NCBI GenBank assembly: GCA_944548615.1
Contig: OX155978.1
Location: forward strand, 7,176,609-7,240,608
DNA from: Micropterix aruncella
Lineage: Eukaryota; Arthropoda; Insecta; Lepidoptera; Micropterigidae
Length of the DNA: 64,000 nucleotides
Direction of reading: 5' to 3'
In this document: positions 1 to 11,351 of the stretch, one piece after another
How positions within the stretch are numbered: position 1 is the stretch's first letter
Layout of the letters: every line of letters begins with the position of its first letter
The notes under the pieces: model-generated
What the model saw: only the letters and a program-made list of their open reading frames with translations
Told to the model about the DNA's origin: nothing
The model's database searches: none
Position numbers and translations under genes: made by a program

Positions 1-470
1 TGTATTTCATAGGTTTTATCGCTTGAAATACCTTTTACTTGAAACGATACCGTTTCCGCGTCGTGATTAAAAACCTTCATACCTCTTACACCTGATTCTT
101 CTAAGGGTCGTGTCACACCTCTTATGCCTAGTTCTATCGCCACGGCTTTATCTAACAATGATACGTTCGATCCGCTGTCTAAAAGAGCGTGTACTTGTTT
201 TTTACCCTTCGGACCCGTTATTTGGACTGGCACTATCTGTAATAAAACTCGGTTCGGCGAGACGGTATTTGTTGTGACGCCGACTTCCGTCATTGCAACA
301 CTTTCACTTTCCCTTTCAGTACTTTCTCGCCCGGGCGCGAGGGGTGACAATAAAAAGTGAAACTTATTTTTTGGGTAACGCTTATAAGCCAAACAGCTGT
401 TTCGTTTATGCGACGGACTAAGGCATTTATAGCAGACACCTAAACTTTTGACTGCGACCACCGAGCTTCT
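1..470 (-). pseudogene. BEL/Pao pol, N-terminal fragment (second zinc knuckle + aspartic protease)
   Basis: Reading the minus strand from about 470 to 1 gives an open frame without stops. It starts with a CCHC-type knuckle (CYKCLSPSHKRNSC) and continues to a retropepsin-like active site, ALLDSGSNVSLLD, whose DSG lies near 174-182. This is the arrangement of the peptidase region that follows Gag in BEL/Pao elements. The frame runs off the window edge, so reverse transcriptase, RNase H, integrase and the 3' LTR are not visible. It lies in the -1 frame relative to the Gag ORF, which stops at 440. Either a frameshift joins the two or one base has been lost; BEL elements usually carry a single ORF, so decay is the simpler reading. 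Confidence 0.75.
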
Positions 471-1996
471 AGAGACATATCTTTTAGTTTTTCACACTTG
501 CTGAGGTAGTGACCTTCTTTGCAATGGGGACACTGGCCAGATGGTTTGCCGTGCGTATTTAGCACGAAATTTCTCTTCGGGCTATTTTTATATCTTTTGT
601 CACGGGGCAACTCCTGAGTTCTTTTCGCTGGCTCTCCAGCGCCAAACCCCGCATCTTGTGCTCCAACCGCTAGTTCTTCTAACCACACTGAAAAATACAC
701 TATGACAGGCTCTGAGCTATTTTTATTAGTCCTATTTTTATCTCCTAGCCATAAAGTGGTTAAGTTTTTTGGCAATTTCGACACCAAAGTCTCTAACAGT
801 TCCGGGTTATACAGATGCTCGGTTTTATTTACTGAGCGAACCGTCGCTACTAGATTTTTAACTTGACATGCAAATCTCAATAATTCTTGCGGATCCATAT
901 TTTCTTTTAACTCCCTTATCCTCCTAACCTCCGCTAACGTGTGTTGGATTATTTGATTGGGATTACCAAAAAGTAGCTCTAATGTCTTCATTATATTTTT
1001 TACATTTAATGGCGACATCAACAGACCTGAAACACATTCGCGTGCGCGCCCTTTTAATGCTGTCTGTAGACGTAGAAGATTTTGAGAATCATTTAATTTC
1101 ATTAAGTCGGTGGATTGTTCAAAAATCGATTTAAACGCGATAAAGTGCAAGCAGTCGCCCGAAAATGTCGGCAACTCTGGATTATAATGAGGTTTAATTG
1201 CAGCAATCGAGAAAATACGACTAACCTGATTGATTAGCTTCTCACTCGCATCCTCTTGCGAGCTGGAATCTGCTGCCGTGTTCTGCTTGGCGCGCGCGGC
1301 GCCTTCCGACGCCTCTGCTGCCTCGTGAAGCGTCGCGTCCGCGGTCGCCCCGGCCGCATCCACGTCGCGGCCCCTCCGCGTCGCGTCGTTCTTGTGCTGT
1401 TCCCATCCGCGTACCTCGCCGCTGTCCGATTTTGCGGCGGCCGCGACTTGAGCGGCAGCGCTCGCCAGCGCCCTTGCGCTCTCGCCGGCCGGCTCGGGCG
1501 CCGCGCCACCGCCTAAATCAGCGGCGGCGCTGGGCGCCCGTCGGCGCACCTCGCCCTCGCGTTCACCCATCCGCTGTTCCGCTCTGGCTGCTGGCGTGTG
1601 ATAATTTGCCCACTGAGACGTTCTTTCTGCCGCATCCTCTTCTGCGGAGAGGTTTCTCGCTTCTCCCCAGGCGCTACCTCCTTCTGTGCTCCCGAAAGCC
1701 TCCGACACGACTTCCAGCATTCTAAGAGCATGCTGGCCGTCTGCTTCTAACATTTCCATTTCGGCCTCTAGATCCGCTTGTTTCTCTTGCCTTGCCGACG
1801 CAGTTATGGCAAGTTGCGCCTCCAATTTTTTCTTCTCTGCTTCTTCGGCAGCCTCCAGTTTTTTCTTCTCCGCGCTCAACTTGGCGCGTTGCCTCGTCAC
1901 TCTTCGTATTTCATCCGAGGCTTCTCTTATTTCCTGCAGCCTCTCGCTTCGTCGGCTTCTTCCTGACGCAGCCCGAGAGCCTTGCGTAGACGCCAT
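440..1996 (-). CDS. BEL/Pao retrotransposon Gag-like protein
   Basis: 518 codons, starting MASTQGSRAA. Residues about 15-100 are a highly charged Lys/Glu coiled-coil stretch. Residues about 100-260 are Ala/Glu-rich low complexity, GC-rich in the DNA. About 270-440 is the conserved Gag region of BEL/Pao elements (NPELPTFSGD, then FIAFKSIFEQS and LLRLQTALKGRARE). A first zinc knuckle, CPHCKEGHYLSKC, lies near residue 490. The product should form the particle that packages element RNA. The ORF ends just after the knuckle and pol continues in another frame. GC content at 1250-1700 is much higher than in the flanks, which is why several shadow ORFs occur there. Confidence 0.85.
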   Translation of the reverse strand: MASTQGSRAASGRSRRSERLQEIREASDEIRRVTRQRAKLSAEKKKLEAAEEAEKKKLEAQLAITASARQEKQADLEAEMEMLEADGQHALRMLEVVSEAFGSTEGGSAWGEARNLSAEEDAAERTSQWANYHTPAARAEQRMGEREGEVRRRAPSAAADLGGGAAPEPAGESARALASAAAQVAAAAKSDSGEVRGWEQHKNDATRRGRDVDAAGATADATLHEAAEASEGAARAKQNTAADSSSQEDASEKLINQVSRIFSIAAIKPHYNPELPTFSGDCLHFIAFKSIFEQSTDLMKLNDSQNLLRLQTALKGRARECVSGLLMSPLNVKNIMKTLELLFGNPNQIIQHTLAEVRRIRELKENMDPQELLRFACQVKNLVATVRSVNKTEHLYNPELLETLVSKLPKNLTTLWLGDKNRTNKNSSEPVIVYFSVWLEELAVGAQDAGFGAGEPAKRTQELPRDKRYKNSPKRNFVLNTHGKPSGQCPHCKEGHYLSKCEKLKDMSLEARWSQSKV

Positions 1997-3180
1997 ATCC
2001 TTTTTTTCTTTTTATTTTTATTCGGCTCCGAAGAGACCACTCGTGGACGAAACCTGCTTCAGGACCGACGAACTCGTCGAATCGAACGCGGGGTCCAGGA
2101 CCTTAATCGCGGAAGCCAAAGCTGCCGCGTACGACGCGATGTGGTAGTAGACTGTATGTGGTTAATTATTAATTTTACTCACGTCGTCAGCTGCTCCATA
2201 GGGTTTTCTTGGCGTATACACAGCTCTCAGCAGGCTGTCTGGTTTAGGTCGTTCCCGATGAATAATTCCACAGAACTTAGGAAGGAACGGTTCAGTAATT
2301 ATAGAGAATGTTATTAATGCGGTTTTTATTTTCAGCAAGTCCTCGTTACACAACACAATTCACAATATTCGCCGCGATTGCAACTCGCGAGTTGCGATTA
2401 CTATGCAAATGTGCAATTATTATGCACGTCCGACGCGTCCTAAACTATGAGGGCGATATCTTCCAATCTACGCGCGGATTCGGCAACTAACATCTGCCGG
2501 AGTCAAAGATTCTTTTGAGACTGACTGGCCTATTTCCAAAATGGAAGTCAAAGCTTCCAAATAAGCTTTTCTTGTTGATTGGCTAGAGATCGTACGTCCC
2601 CTTTGGCGAGCGCCAGATACTCGCCTATTGGCTATTTAAATCAACAAACCGCACCCCCTAATGGCGACTCCGTACGTCTCGTTTTGAGTCTTATTTGCAT
2701 TCATCCCCTTAATTACTCTACTTATAGTCTAATTAGTAATCGAGAGTCACGTGCGACACACATTTGATCGTTATTACATTATTAATCGCCCGCGATTCTC
2801 CCGCCATTTTACCTATTTCAATATTATTTACGATTTATATGAACTTTACTGTAACTTAACTATAAAGAAGTTAGTCGTGTTCCTAGATTGCTGCATTCGA
2901 GAGTATTGTTATTGTAAATGATGTTGATATTTGTACTTGACTTTATTTCATAATTATCATCAGATTATTTTATACTCGTATTTAGCGGCTTGACGTCCAT
3001 TAAATTTATGACTGCGACTCCATCGCCTGGCCGTTTTTTTCTCGGCGCTCGCATACCCTTGTCGTCCACTTGAAATGTCCTTTGTGAACGATATGAATAG
3101 AAACCTTACACTTCCTGGCCAGTTTCGCTCGCTGTCGTAAAACTAAATGAAGTGCTCTTGTACTGTGTGAGGTCCCACAT
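1997..3180 (-). mobile_element. Leader and probable 5' LTR of the BEL/Pao element
   Basis: This lies upstream of Gag on the minus strand and has no coding potential. Reading the minus strand, a TATA-like TTTAAATAG sits at 2632-2640 and an AATAAA signal at 2325-2330, about 300 bp apart, the order expected inside an LTR. A possible LTR start is TGTGGGACC, reading leftward from 3179. A possible primer-binding site (TGGTCTCTTCGG) reads leftward from about 2043. The second LTR is outside the window, so neither boundary can be proved. Confidence 0.4.
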
Positions 3181-3233
3181 ATTTTTACTGCGTAATTTCT
3201 TAAACTTATTCCCTCAAAAATAAAGAAAATCGT

Positions 3234-3562
<329 letters not shown>

Positions 3563-3763
3563 TTATTGTATAATTTAAATTATTTTATCGGCAAACTGTG
3601 AGAACTACCTTTACTCCTAGCAGCTAATGATGCAACTATTAGTAAAGGATACGTCTGGATGGAGCAAACTGCCTAAGCGTACAACTGAACGAAGATTTAA
3701 ACATTGTAGCCTACAGAAGCCCCTCAATGCGTAATATTCAGAAACTCCTATTAACTTTAGATG

Positions 3764-4262
3764 CAGGATGGCGGTGTCGACTACAAGGGGCGAACCCTTC
3801 AGCCTAGGCTGATATAACGATATAGATCGTTCTTTCAGCCGTGATATGAGCGTAGAAGACTTTGGTATAAGACAAACTACTGTCTAGTTCACCAGCAACC
3901 CGTTAGAGACCAACGCCTTACGGCGAGGCACCAGGAAAGGTAACCAGCGGGCAGCCTTACCTCCTAACTATCAGTTTGGCAGGATATCTCCGTCTGGAAT
4001 CAACCTTCAGGATACCTCCGTCCTCCTGACTGGTTTCGGGTCCGAAGTCGCTTGCGGAACCTCTACCTGTTGTATTACAGCGGTAATTCAGTTTGAATTT
4101 ATCGCGGACCTGGGCGTTCGTTGCCCGTAGTGCCAGCGTTCGTTGCCCGTAGTGCCACACGGGGTCGAGTGGCCCAAGGTCATTTCAAGAGTGGCATGAC
4201 AACAGGTCAAGATCCACCCCCGCTGCTTAGGAAACAGTGTATTTTTATAGTCTCCAATACAA
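3764..4262 (-). mobile_element. Family A retroposon-like repeat, copy 1 (5'-truncated)
   Basis: Starts with the shared family 3' end (GGTGTCGACTACAAGGGG read on plus) and ends where the 5' part is missing, next to short AATAC repeats. It contains an internal 22-bp tandem duplication at about 4109-4157 (GCGTTCGTTGCCCGTAG repeated). It is closest to the copy at 18850-19456. Short ORFs across it are not conserved in frame among copies, so I treat it as noncoding. Confidence 0.75.
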
Positions 4263-4435
4263 TACAATACAATCAACTACTCCAGCAGATAGGTATTCCT
4301 ACACTTGGATGCATCACTTAAATGCTAAAAATTAAAATTATTGAAAACATAACAATACTGATAGTTGTTATGGCTGTAATATTATATTCAATATTACCTA
4401 CATAAAAATAATCAAAATATACTAATGTGATTTAA

Positions 4436-4697
4436 CCCTTCAGGCCTCGGCCCCTCAGCCGATTGACAAGTTGATGTCCCAAAAAAATTTAGTAAAAATT
4501 AGTAAATAAATTGAATTATGACACTATCTCAATAAAACATTAATTACTGCCAAACCACTGTACCCATAATTAAAATTAAATATATTAACATAATAAAACA
4601 TAATAAAATAAAACAAAATAAATTAAAATAAAATTAAAACGGGGCCGTCACGCTGAGTCGTGTTTTGGCCGATATCGGCCAAACGGGGCTCTAGGGG
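4436..4697. mobile_element. TTAA-flanked MITE, family E, copy 1 (262 bp)
   Basis: Bounded on both sides by TTAA (4432-4435 and 4698-4701). The ends are inverted: CCCTTCAGGCC at the left, and the complement of CCCCTAGAGCC at the right. The interior is AT-rich with a terminal palindromic GGCCGATATCGGCC. Two near-identical copies lie at 36550-36812 and 49051-49312. TTAA duplication and CCC-starting ends fit a non-autonomous piggyBac-type element. Confidence 0.9.
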
Positions 4698-4704
4698 TTA
4701 AGAG

Positions 4705-5148
4705 TCAGTGAAAATAATATATTAATGTATAGAGACTGGGAAAGCAGTTTTGGGTCAACCCGTTTACCACGGACCTTAACACATTATATTTTCTTTCAGA
4801 CAAGTCTAAATCTAAATACAAAGCTAGTGCTTGACGAATAGTTAGTGATGTTGTCCGACCTTTAGTTGACGCACCAGCAGCCATCTCCGTAGCAAGTTTC
4901 AACTCATCGGATGTCCTGCTAACTGCGAGCTCAGACGCTCGCCTTTTCTTCGTTTTATTTGACGCTTCCTCGAAGGTATTCCGTGGTCGTCCGCGGGTTA
5001 GATAACTTGACCCAGGCTGGTTTGTTTCATCGATGGCTGATAGTGGAATAGCTTTAGTTGTTAAGCCTACTGGTAACTTTACCGCCTGCTGAAGCCATTC
5101 CTCATTGGACAGAATAAATTTTTGACGGTTCCGACTAACATCATCCAA
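4705..5148 (-). pseudogene. Unassigned ORF, probably the remnant of a transposon protein
   Basis: 147 codons, starting MDDVSRNRQKF. It carries the stretches KLPVGLTTKAIPLSAIDETN, a basic GRPRNTFEEASNKTKKRR segment and LALYLDLDLSERKYNVLRSV. I have the impression of a similar layout in uncharacterised insect and Hydra transposon-related proteins but cannot name the family. The ORF ends a few bases from the TTAA site of the MITE at 4436-4697, so its C-terminus may have been cut off by that insertion. It could instead be chance coding of decayed sequence. Confidence 0.35.
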
Positions 5149-5829
5149 TTTTTTATGAAATTTTAGACAAAACAGATTACTGATAGTTGTTAGTTAGCCT
5201 TGTTGTTGGTCGGAGCAGTCAGAAATATTCAGAATCGAGCATAATTTCTCGAATACAATAAATTTCCTTTTGTATTTTTCGCTTTTAAAACATACCTACT
5301 TCTGCGAGGTCGGCATTTTTGATTGATATTCCTTCGGCTGAAAAAAAATGGATAAAAACGTAAGTCGCAGGCAGACGCAGACAAGTGGTATCAAAAATTA
5401 AAGTTTATTAATGTAGCAATGAGAAAAGATAAAAACTACGAGTTTTTGGAGTTTTTTTTAAACCTCTGTCAAAGTTCAAAAATATATTATTTTGACATAA
5501 AATTGAAGTAACATTTTAAGGGCATATGTAGAGGTGGAGACAAAGAATTTATTACTATACTTAAAATAGTATTAAAGTGCATACCTTGATATATATCCTC
5601 CATGATAGATCGTTCGTAAATATTTGTTATCTTGGGATAAAGATCGACACGTTTTATTCGAGTGACAAAATGAGACAAACGAGTGATTTGTACGGCGCGC
5701 GTGAAAGTCGCTAATTGAAAAGGTTATTATTTGCAATCGATAATTATCCAAGTGTTAATAATGCTTCCTAATGAGTTTTTGTTCATCCAGTTTAGAATAA
5801 CGGCATTTAAATACTTGAAATCGTCATTA
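5149..5829. other. No recognisable feature
   Basis: AT-rich sequence without a supported ORF, repeat or RNA gene. Confidence 0.5.
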
Positions 5830-6402
5830 GTATTATGTGATTTTTGTCCACCTTCGCGGCACTGTGTGGCGTACCAAAAAGCCTTGCAAACCTAATGCTC
5901 AAACAAATATGTTTAGAACAATCCTTCAACCACTGGATAAACAACCAGGGTTGAATGAATCCAAAGAGCTAATTAAGGCTTACGACCCTAAGACGGCCCG
6001 TGAGGCCTTATCGCTAAATAGGAACAATCTACGCATACTGGTGAGGGCGCTAACAGGGCATTGTGGCCTGAACAAACACATGTACAACCTCAAGCTACGA
6101 GACACGAGAATGTGCAGGTTCTTCTAAGGGGAAGAGGAAAATCCCCTGCACCTCATGGCGAGTGTGGCCCGCTTAGGCGTAAAAGATACATCCACTTGGG
6201 TGGTCATTACCTCCAACCTGAGGTAAAACAATCTGGCACCAAAAGCCAGTTGCGGTTCTTAATTGACACGAGGCTTAGCGCAGAACTACAATAGATCAGC
6301 GAACTACAATAGGGGGCGAACACAATAGATCAGCAATGGTCGCAGTGTTATAAGGCTCATAAAGACCTTAGGAAAGCCACACACAACAAATAAAATAAAA
6401 AA
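5830..6402 (+). pseudogene. 3' end of an RNase H-bearing LINE, copy N1
   Basis: Encodes the conserved tail NLRILVRALTGHCGLNKHMY and then a cysteine motif that is broken by a stop (CRFF-stop). The same protein tail with an intact motif, CRFCQGAEENPLHLMCEC, is on the minus strand at 29402-29656. All three copies in the window share the 3' terminus ACACAACAAATAAAAT, which includes AATAAA. 5' truncation with a constant 3' end fits a LINE of the R1/LOA/I type, the groups that carry an RNase H domain before such a tail. Confidence 0.7.
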
Positions 6403-6408
6403 AATACT

Positions 6409-6727
6409 GGTTAGTTACTGCAATTACTAAAACATATTCCGGGTAATAAATTGTTGTAAAAATAGAAAAACGAGAATTTTTAAACGTGTCATATTTCAAG
6501 CGATGATGCAATATATAAATATTAACATATCAATGCATAACAAGTAGGAGTTTCAAATGTCGAACCTATTAAAGTACCTGTAAATCTTTCGAGAAAAATA
6601 TTATATAAACCAGAGATTCATGTTTCACGTCCTTATTCTGTGTTTTTAAATTGCTGGTGGATTAGTTTTATTCATGTTAAGTTTTCGTAATTTTATATTT
6701 ATTAATTATTAAAGAAACGAAAAGGAC
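6409..6727 (+). promoter_or_regulatory. Promoter and 5' UTR of ommochrome-binding-like gene 1
   Basis: A TATATAAA box at 6602-6609 lies 126 bp before the ATG. The stretch from GGTTAGTTACTG at about 6409 to the ATG is clearly related to 22973-23265 upstream of the paralogue, including the TATA box and the ACGAAAAGG context before the start codon. So the duplication included about 300 bp of upstream sequence. Confidence 0.7.
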
Positions 6728-8416
6728 ATGTTAAAGAAAATAATAATACACTTCGTTGTAATAGCGCTGTTCACATTCAGGTGTTTATTTTTTAAATATT
6801 GTTATTATTACGAATATAAAACTAGATATGTCCCATTATTACAACCTTTTATTCAACTTGCAATGTTTGTTTAGGCCAAATTTTGCAATCTGAATTAGAA
6901 CCACTTTCTCTTATCCTATAAAGTTGAAATTTGACTTGTTGGTTCAGTTCCGATGACAATGCGTTGTTATGGTAAGCACGACCTGAATGTACACCCAGGA
7001 TTGGCTTCCGTCGAGGCTACTCCTCCACGGTCAACAGCACAGACACGAAATTTTGTATACGCATTCAATTATGCTAGCCCGTTCTAAGTGTCAGAATGAC
7101 AGGGCTACTGCACTCAGGGTTGGTTTCCGATAAGGGGACTCCTCAACGGTCAACAACACAGACACAAATTTTTGTATACGCATTAAATTACGGTAGCCCG
7201 TTCAAAGTTTCACAGCGACAGGACTGCTGCACCCAAGGTTGGCTTCCAAAGAGGCGACTCCTCATCAGTCAACAGCACAGGCACGAAATATCGTAAAACC
7301 ATTCATTTTCTTTTTTGCAGAGCATTTGACCAAAAGCTGGTATTTAAATATTTTTTTTTTGCTATTCATTTACATTTATTATATTGCAGTTCTGAGGCTT
7401 CTGATGCCCCGTCTCCCGAGTGTGAGAATGTACAAAGAATTGATGGTATATATTACACTCAGCAGATACTCGTCGAAGATACTGGTGTCATTGATCATAT
7501 AGCAGTTAATTGGAAGAACGGATACATTTTCTTTATAACTGCTGCTGAAAAACCGAAGGTGAAGGTTATTAAAGATGGAAAAACTATTGAAAAAATATCA
7601 GGTAAAATATATAGATAAGAAATGTTTTTTTTAGACAGGTGAATCTACGCAATAATAATTGCATTGGTCGAAAATATTACAGATATTGTAAGAAAACTGA
7701 GAAAGCAAATTTTTTACACTTTCTGGGTACTTGTAATGACTAAGGGTATTAATATTATGATATTTTCAGATGCCAGTAATTCAATTGGCCTAACAATCAA
7801 CCAATACGATGGTACAGTATATATAATAGGACCTGACGCAATATATAAATACGATGAAATTACAAATAGCGCAAAGCTATTCGTGAAGAAGAAGATCACA
7901 GGAATGGACGTATCTGATAGAGGCAAAACCCTTTTATACACAAACAACTGCGAATACGGTATCTTGAAACTAAATGCCACAACTGGGGAAATAACGGGGA
8001 AAATAACAGAGCTAGAAGGAATAGAAATACCGGGTTTCGGAGTGGACAGAAGAAATAACATTTTTTTCATTGATGGACAGTGGTCAATTTTCAACACAGT
8101 CACAAAGGCCATTCACATTATTGATGGAGCTTCCAGTACGGATAAGCATATCCTCATCAGTAAGAACAATGATGCTTGGTACTTTACACCACGAGGAAAC
8201 CTGTTTAAAATAGACAGATCGAACCACAAGGCTTTCCAAATTATGAATTTAGAAATGGAGCGTTATCCTGGATTAACACTAGATGAAGACGACAACATAC
8301 TGTTTGGTTACAAAGGTTCTCTAGCGAAATTGAGGAAATTGTCGAGTGACAAAAATCGCTGTGGTCTATATATGAACGCACCCAGATGCCAAATAGATGA
8401 AGTTATATACTGTTGA
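6728..8416 (+). CDS. Ommochrome-binding-protein-like secreted protein, gene 1 (3 exons, 303 aa)
   Basis: Coding exons 6728-6780, 7390-7601 and 7770-8416 (53 + 212 + 647 = 912 nt). All junctions are GT/AG and the phases agree. Exon 1 encodes a signal peptide, MLKKIIIHFVVIALFTF. The mature part begins near SSEASDAPSPECENVQRIDG. It then shows repeated short beta-propeller-like motifs (GTVYIIGPDAIYKYD, LLYTNNCEYGILKL, WYFTPRGNLFKID, ILFGYKGSLAKL) and ends in a Cys-containing tail. This resembles the lepidopteran ommochrome-binding-protein-like family, haemolymph proteins that bind tryptophan-derived pigments. The ligand here is inference. AATAAA is at 8440-8445. Intron 1 (6781-7389) holds three family M units; intron 2 is 168 bp. 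A full-length paralogue lies 15 kb downstream. Confidence 0.75.
6965..7300 (+). repeat. Family M tandem repeat, three units inside intron 1
   Basis: Three imperfect units of about 118-120 bp. Each contains GGCTTCC, an ACTCCTC-CGGTCAACAGCACAGAC core and TTTTGTATACGCATT. The spacing of the GTCAACA core is about 118 and 120 bp. The same unit recurs at 10231-10348, 11352-12165 and 15441-15475. The paralogous intron (23319-23405) is only 87 bp and lacks it, so the array entered after the gene duplication. Confidence 0.85.
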
Positions 8417-8593
8417 TTATGATTTAAAGAAAATGAATCAATAAATAGAAAAATACTTATGAATAATATTTTTTTTTTATCACAGGTGTTGAATATGTTT
8501 TTGTTGTTTATAGTTTTTCTGCACTTAAAAAATAAAATGCGAAAAGGTGAGCTTGTTGCCGCCTGACAATATCTTGCAACTAACCTAATCATA

Positions 8594-9070
8594 CAACTAG
8601 GGTTGTCGACTACAGCGGGCGAGCCCGTTTCCTCAGGCGTTCTATCTCCCTGGAGTGAGCGCAGAAGACTTGGACAAAACAGTCCACCGTCAAGCTCCGC
8701 CACAAACCCGTAATTGGCCAACGCCTTAACCGCGAGATAGCCAGGAGTGTTACCCAGCGGGCTTACACTCACGCCCTTACTTCCAATTGCGACCAGATTA
8801 CTCCAGTCTGTCGATTGGTTACGAGTTCGAGGTCGCTTGCGCGGTCCTCTCCCTTACGAAGCGGTGAAACGGTGTATACCGAATCCATCGCGGACCACGG
8901 CATCCTTTTCCTGGCTGTTCACCCAGGATCGGATAGCCGATGGTCGTTTCAAGAGCAGTCGCCGTAATGTCCGCAACCACTCCCTGTCTATAGGAAACAG
9001 TACTGCTTCCAGACTCCCCCGACTGTTAGTCAGAGTGCGCAATCGATTGGCGTATGCCGCACGGTGCGCA
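8594..9070 (-). mobile_element. Family A retroposon-like repeat, copy 2 (5'-truncated, 12-bp TSD)
   Basis: Flanked by an exact 12-bp direct repeat, AACCTAATCATA, at 8582-8593 and 9071-9082. The 3' end of the family is at the left (GTCGACTACAGCGGGCGAGC on plus). The right side stops well short of the full-length 5' end seen at 20805 and 55464. 5' truncation plus a target-site duplication points to target-primed reverse transcription. Confidence 0.88.
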
Positions 9071-9144
9071 AACCTAATCATATAATGCAGTAGTGCATTA
9101 TTGATTATTAGATATTAGCGAGTGATTATTAAACAAATAGGGAC

Positions 9145-9785
9145 CTAATGTGCCCTGTGCAGTTTGGCCACTGAGACACCTGGGTTCAGGGTCGGTCAAA
9201 CTCACGGGTCAACACCCATCCGGCGGCCTCCGCGTATAATTGCAATCCAGGGTAGGGCTCTGGCCTGCTGGCCAGTTTCCCCTAGGACGCCGCACCGTGC
9301 GGCGTCAGCCAATTGATATTGCATTCTGACCGACAGCCGGGAGAGTCTGGAAACAGTATTGTCTCCTATAGTGCGGGGGTCGTTGTTCACCTTCCGGCAG
9401 CTGCTCTTGAAACAACCAATCGGCTACCCGATCCCGGGTGAAGAGCCGGTCAAAGGACGCCCGTGGTCCGCGATAGATTCGGTAGACAACGTATCACCGC
9501 TACGTAAGGGAGAAGACCGTGCAAGCGACCTTGAACCTGTAAACAGTTAGGAGACCGAAGTAATCTGGTTGCAACTGGTAGTAAGGGCGCGAGTGGCGGC
9601 CCGCTGGTTGATTAACCTGGTTATCTCGCAGTAAAGCGTTGGTCGCGGTAAAGCGTTGGGCGGTGGACTATTTTCGTCCCAAGTCTTCTGCGCTCAACTC
9701 ACGGGAGACCAGAACGATCTAATATCGTTAAAATTCCTGAGGTGATGGGTTCGCCAATTGTAGTCGACAGCTCTAGTTGTCCTGC
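9145..9785 (+). mobile_element. Family A retroposon-like repeat, copy 3 (near full length)
   Basis: Runs from GTTTGGCCACTGAGACACC-type sequence through GGGTCGGTCAAACTCACGGG to the shared 3' end AATTGTAGTCGACAGCTCTA. It is head-to-head with copy 2, with only about 70 bp between them. No convincing target-site duplication was found. Confidence 0.75.
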
Positions 9786-10230
9786 TTAGGTAGCGGACGG
9801 TTTTATGCAGCTTGGGCCACAAGATCCAATTTGTTCTCGGATCGGCCCTACTCACAAGTCCTATTCAGACTCCTATTCAGAAGCCTCCTCGTGTGGAAGG
9901 CTACCAATGGTAGGTGTTGCGGGAAGAAAATATGATGTTGCGTGCGGAAATGACGATGATGAACAACACTACAAAAATTGTTTCGACACGCCTAAAATTC
10001 CAATGCATCAATTCCCAAACAAGCATTCTTATTTATGGAGTAAGTGCACAATGCAAATAATACCCGTGCACTCGGATTAGTTTCACTAAAAGCACAGTAG
10101 AGACATGAGCAGTATGGAAACTAAGCCCATTTTTTAAAATAAATACCTACTCTCCATAGGAGCGCTAGGGTTGTCCACCTTTATTTTTTGTAAAAATGAC
10201 AATGCATTTTTATGGCATGATCATGACCTG
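9786..10230. other. No recognisable gene
   Basis: A 91-codon open frame at 9805-10080 has no recognisable motif and unremarkable composition. I do not call it a gene. Confidence 0.5.
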
Positions 10231-10348
10231 ATTTTACAGCCAAGATCGGCTCCTGACGAGGATACTTATCCACAGTCAACAGCACAGACACACAATTTTG
10301 TGTACGCATTCAATTATGATAGCAACTTCCAAGTTTCAGCATTACATG
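10231..10348 (+). repeat. Family M unit left of the solo LTR
   Basis: One unit (AGCCAAGATCGGCTCCTGAC through TTCAATTATGATAGC) interrupted at CATG by the LTR that follows. The unit resumes at 11348. Confidence 0.85.
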
Positions 10349-11347
10349 TGTTGGTACTTCGCCCAACATATCGAGTCAACAAAAGAATTAGATTCTAGAA
10401 ATCCACAACCGCAAACACACTTAATTTTACACGTGCAAACTGACATTGAATTCCATCTAATTCCGGCAATTAATGCAGACACAGCCGATGACTAATGTCA
10501 TTTCTCCTGATCGATTCAATCGGACACACTCACTTCCCCCACGCCTACGGCATTGCGTCATTTAGCACCGTATATAAGCCCATACATTCAGCAAATTAAT
10601 TATCATCCTCTGGCCAGTCAGCCACTCCGGCCAACCATTCTTCAAATCTATCGCCGCGCCTCAGACTTCGGCCACGCCCAAAGTGCCCGTCTTTGTGTCC
10701 GTCTCTTTACCGCCCCGAGGGGCGTTTCGTTCTTTGCAGGATCCAGGAATTCCTACCCCCCGTGGCTGCTCCGAGACCTGCCCACGGACAGTGCGCCTTC
10801 ACCTTCATTGTTCTGGAGCGTCCTCTACCCCGCTTAGCGGCTCCTAAATTTACGCTATTGTTGTTTTTTTCTTTTTTCTCGTTAAATTTTGTAATATTTT
10901 GTAAAATTTTTTTTTTTTGTAAATACCTTTTATTTTTCGAATAAATGGGTTCTCGGGGCGGTACGGGGGGGGTGGTTTACCCTATTTCACCCCCTGCGCG
11001 TTTTACCCTTCTGGTACGCGCAGGGTTGTCGTAGCACGACATCCCGGGCAGACAAGACGACCCTCGTCGTTATAACTGCCCGGGCGGTGGGCGGGGTTTG
11101 CTGCCCTCACCTATCGCCTTGAAACTCTTAACTTCGGCCACGCAACTGCGACATCACCTTCGAGCACACACTATCTACACACACCGCGACTTATCATTCG
11201 AAGCGTTACAACTGGCAAGCATCAAATACATTCTTCAATAAACGACTTCAACACCTTCAAGAACGACTTTCACTACGGAGAAAACCCTTGATGACACCAC
11301 TCCTCACTTACGAGCAATTGGAGTCTAGTGAGGGGTGGTCCCTCACA
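10349..11347 (+). mobile_element. Solo LTR of an LTR retrotransposon (999 bp, CATG duplication)
   Basis: Begins TGTTGG and ends CTCACA, flanked by CATG at 10345-10348 and 11348-11351. It has TATATAAG at 10571-10578 and AATAAA at 10940-10945, in the order expected of an LTR read on plus. The 3' part is GC-rich and has no ORF. A 4-bp duplication is typical of Gypsy-type elements. There is no internal coding region, so it is the product of LTR-LTR recombination. It sits inside a family M unit. Confidence 0.82.
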
Positions 11348-11351
11348 CATG

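Noticed and set aside
1234..2147. Several plus and minus ORFs opposite or alongside Gag
   Set aside because: Shadows of the GC-rich Gag ORF; Arg/Pro-rich composition typical of an out-of-frame reading.
7714..8112. 132-codon minus ORF over ommochrome-binding-like exon 3
   Set aside because: Antisense shadow of a clearly coding exon with a conserved paralogue.
8747..9085. ORF in family A (also 20880-21182 and 55620-55853) with similar protein words
   Set aside because: Similarity follows from the DNA repeat; starts, stops and frames are not kept among copies.
9805..10080. 91-codon ORF between repeats
   Set aside because: No recognisable motif, conservation or transcript signal visible.
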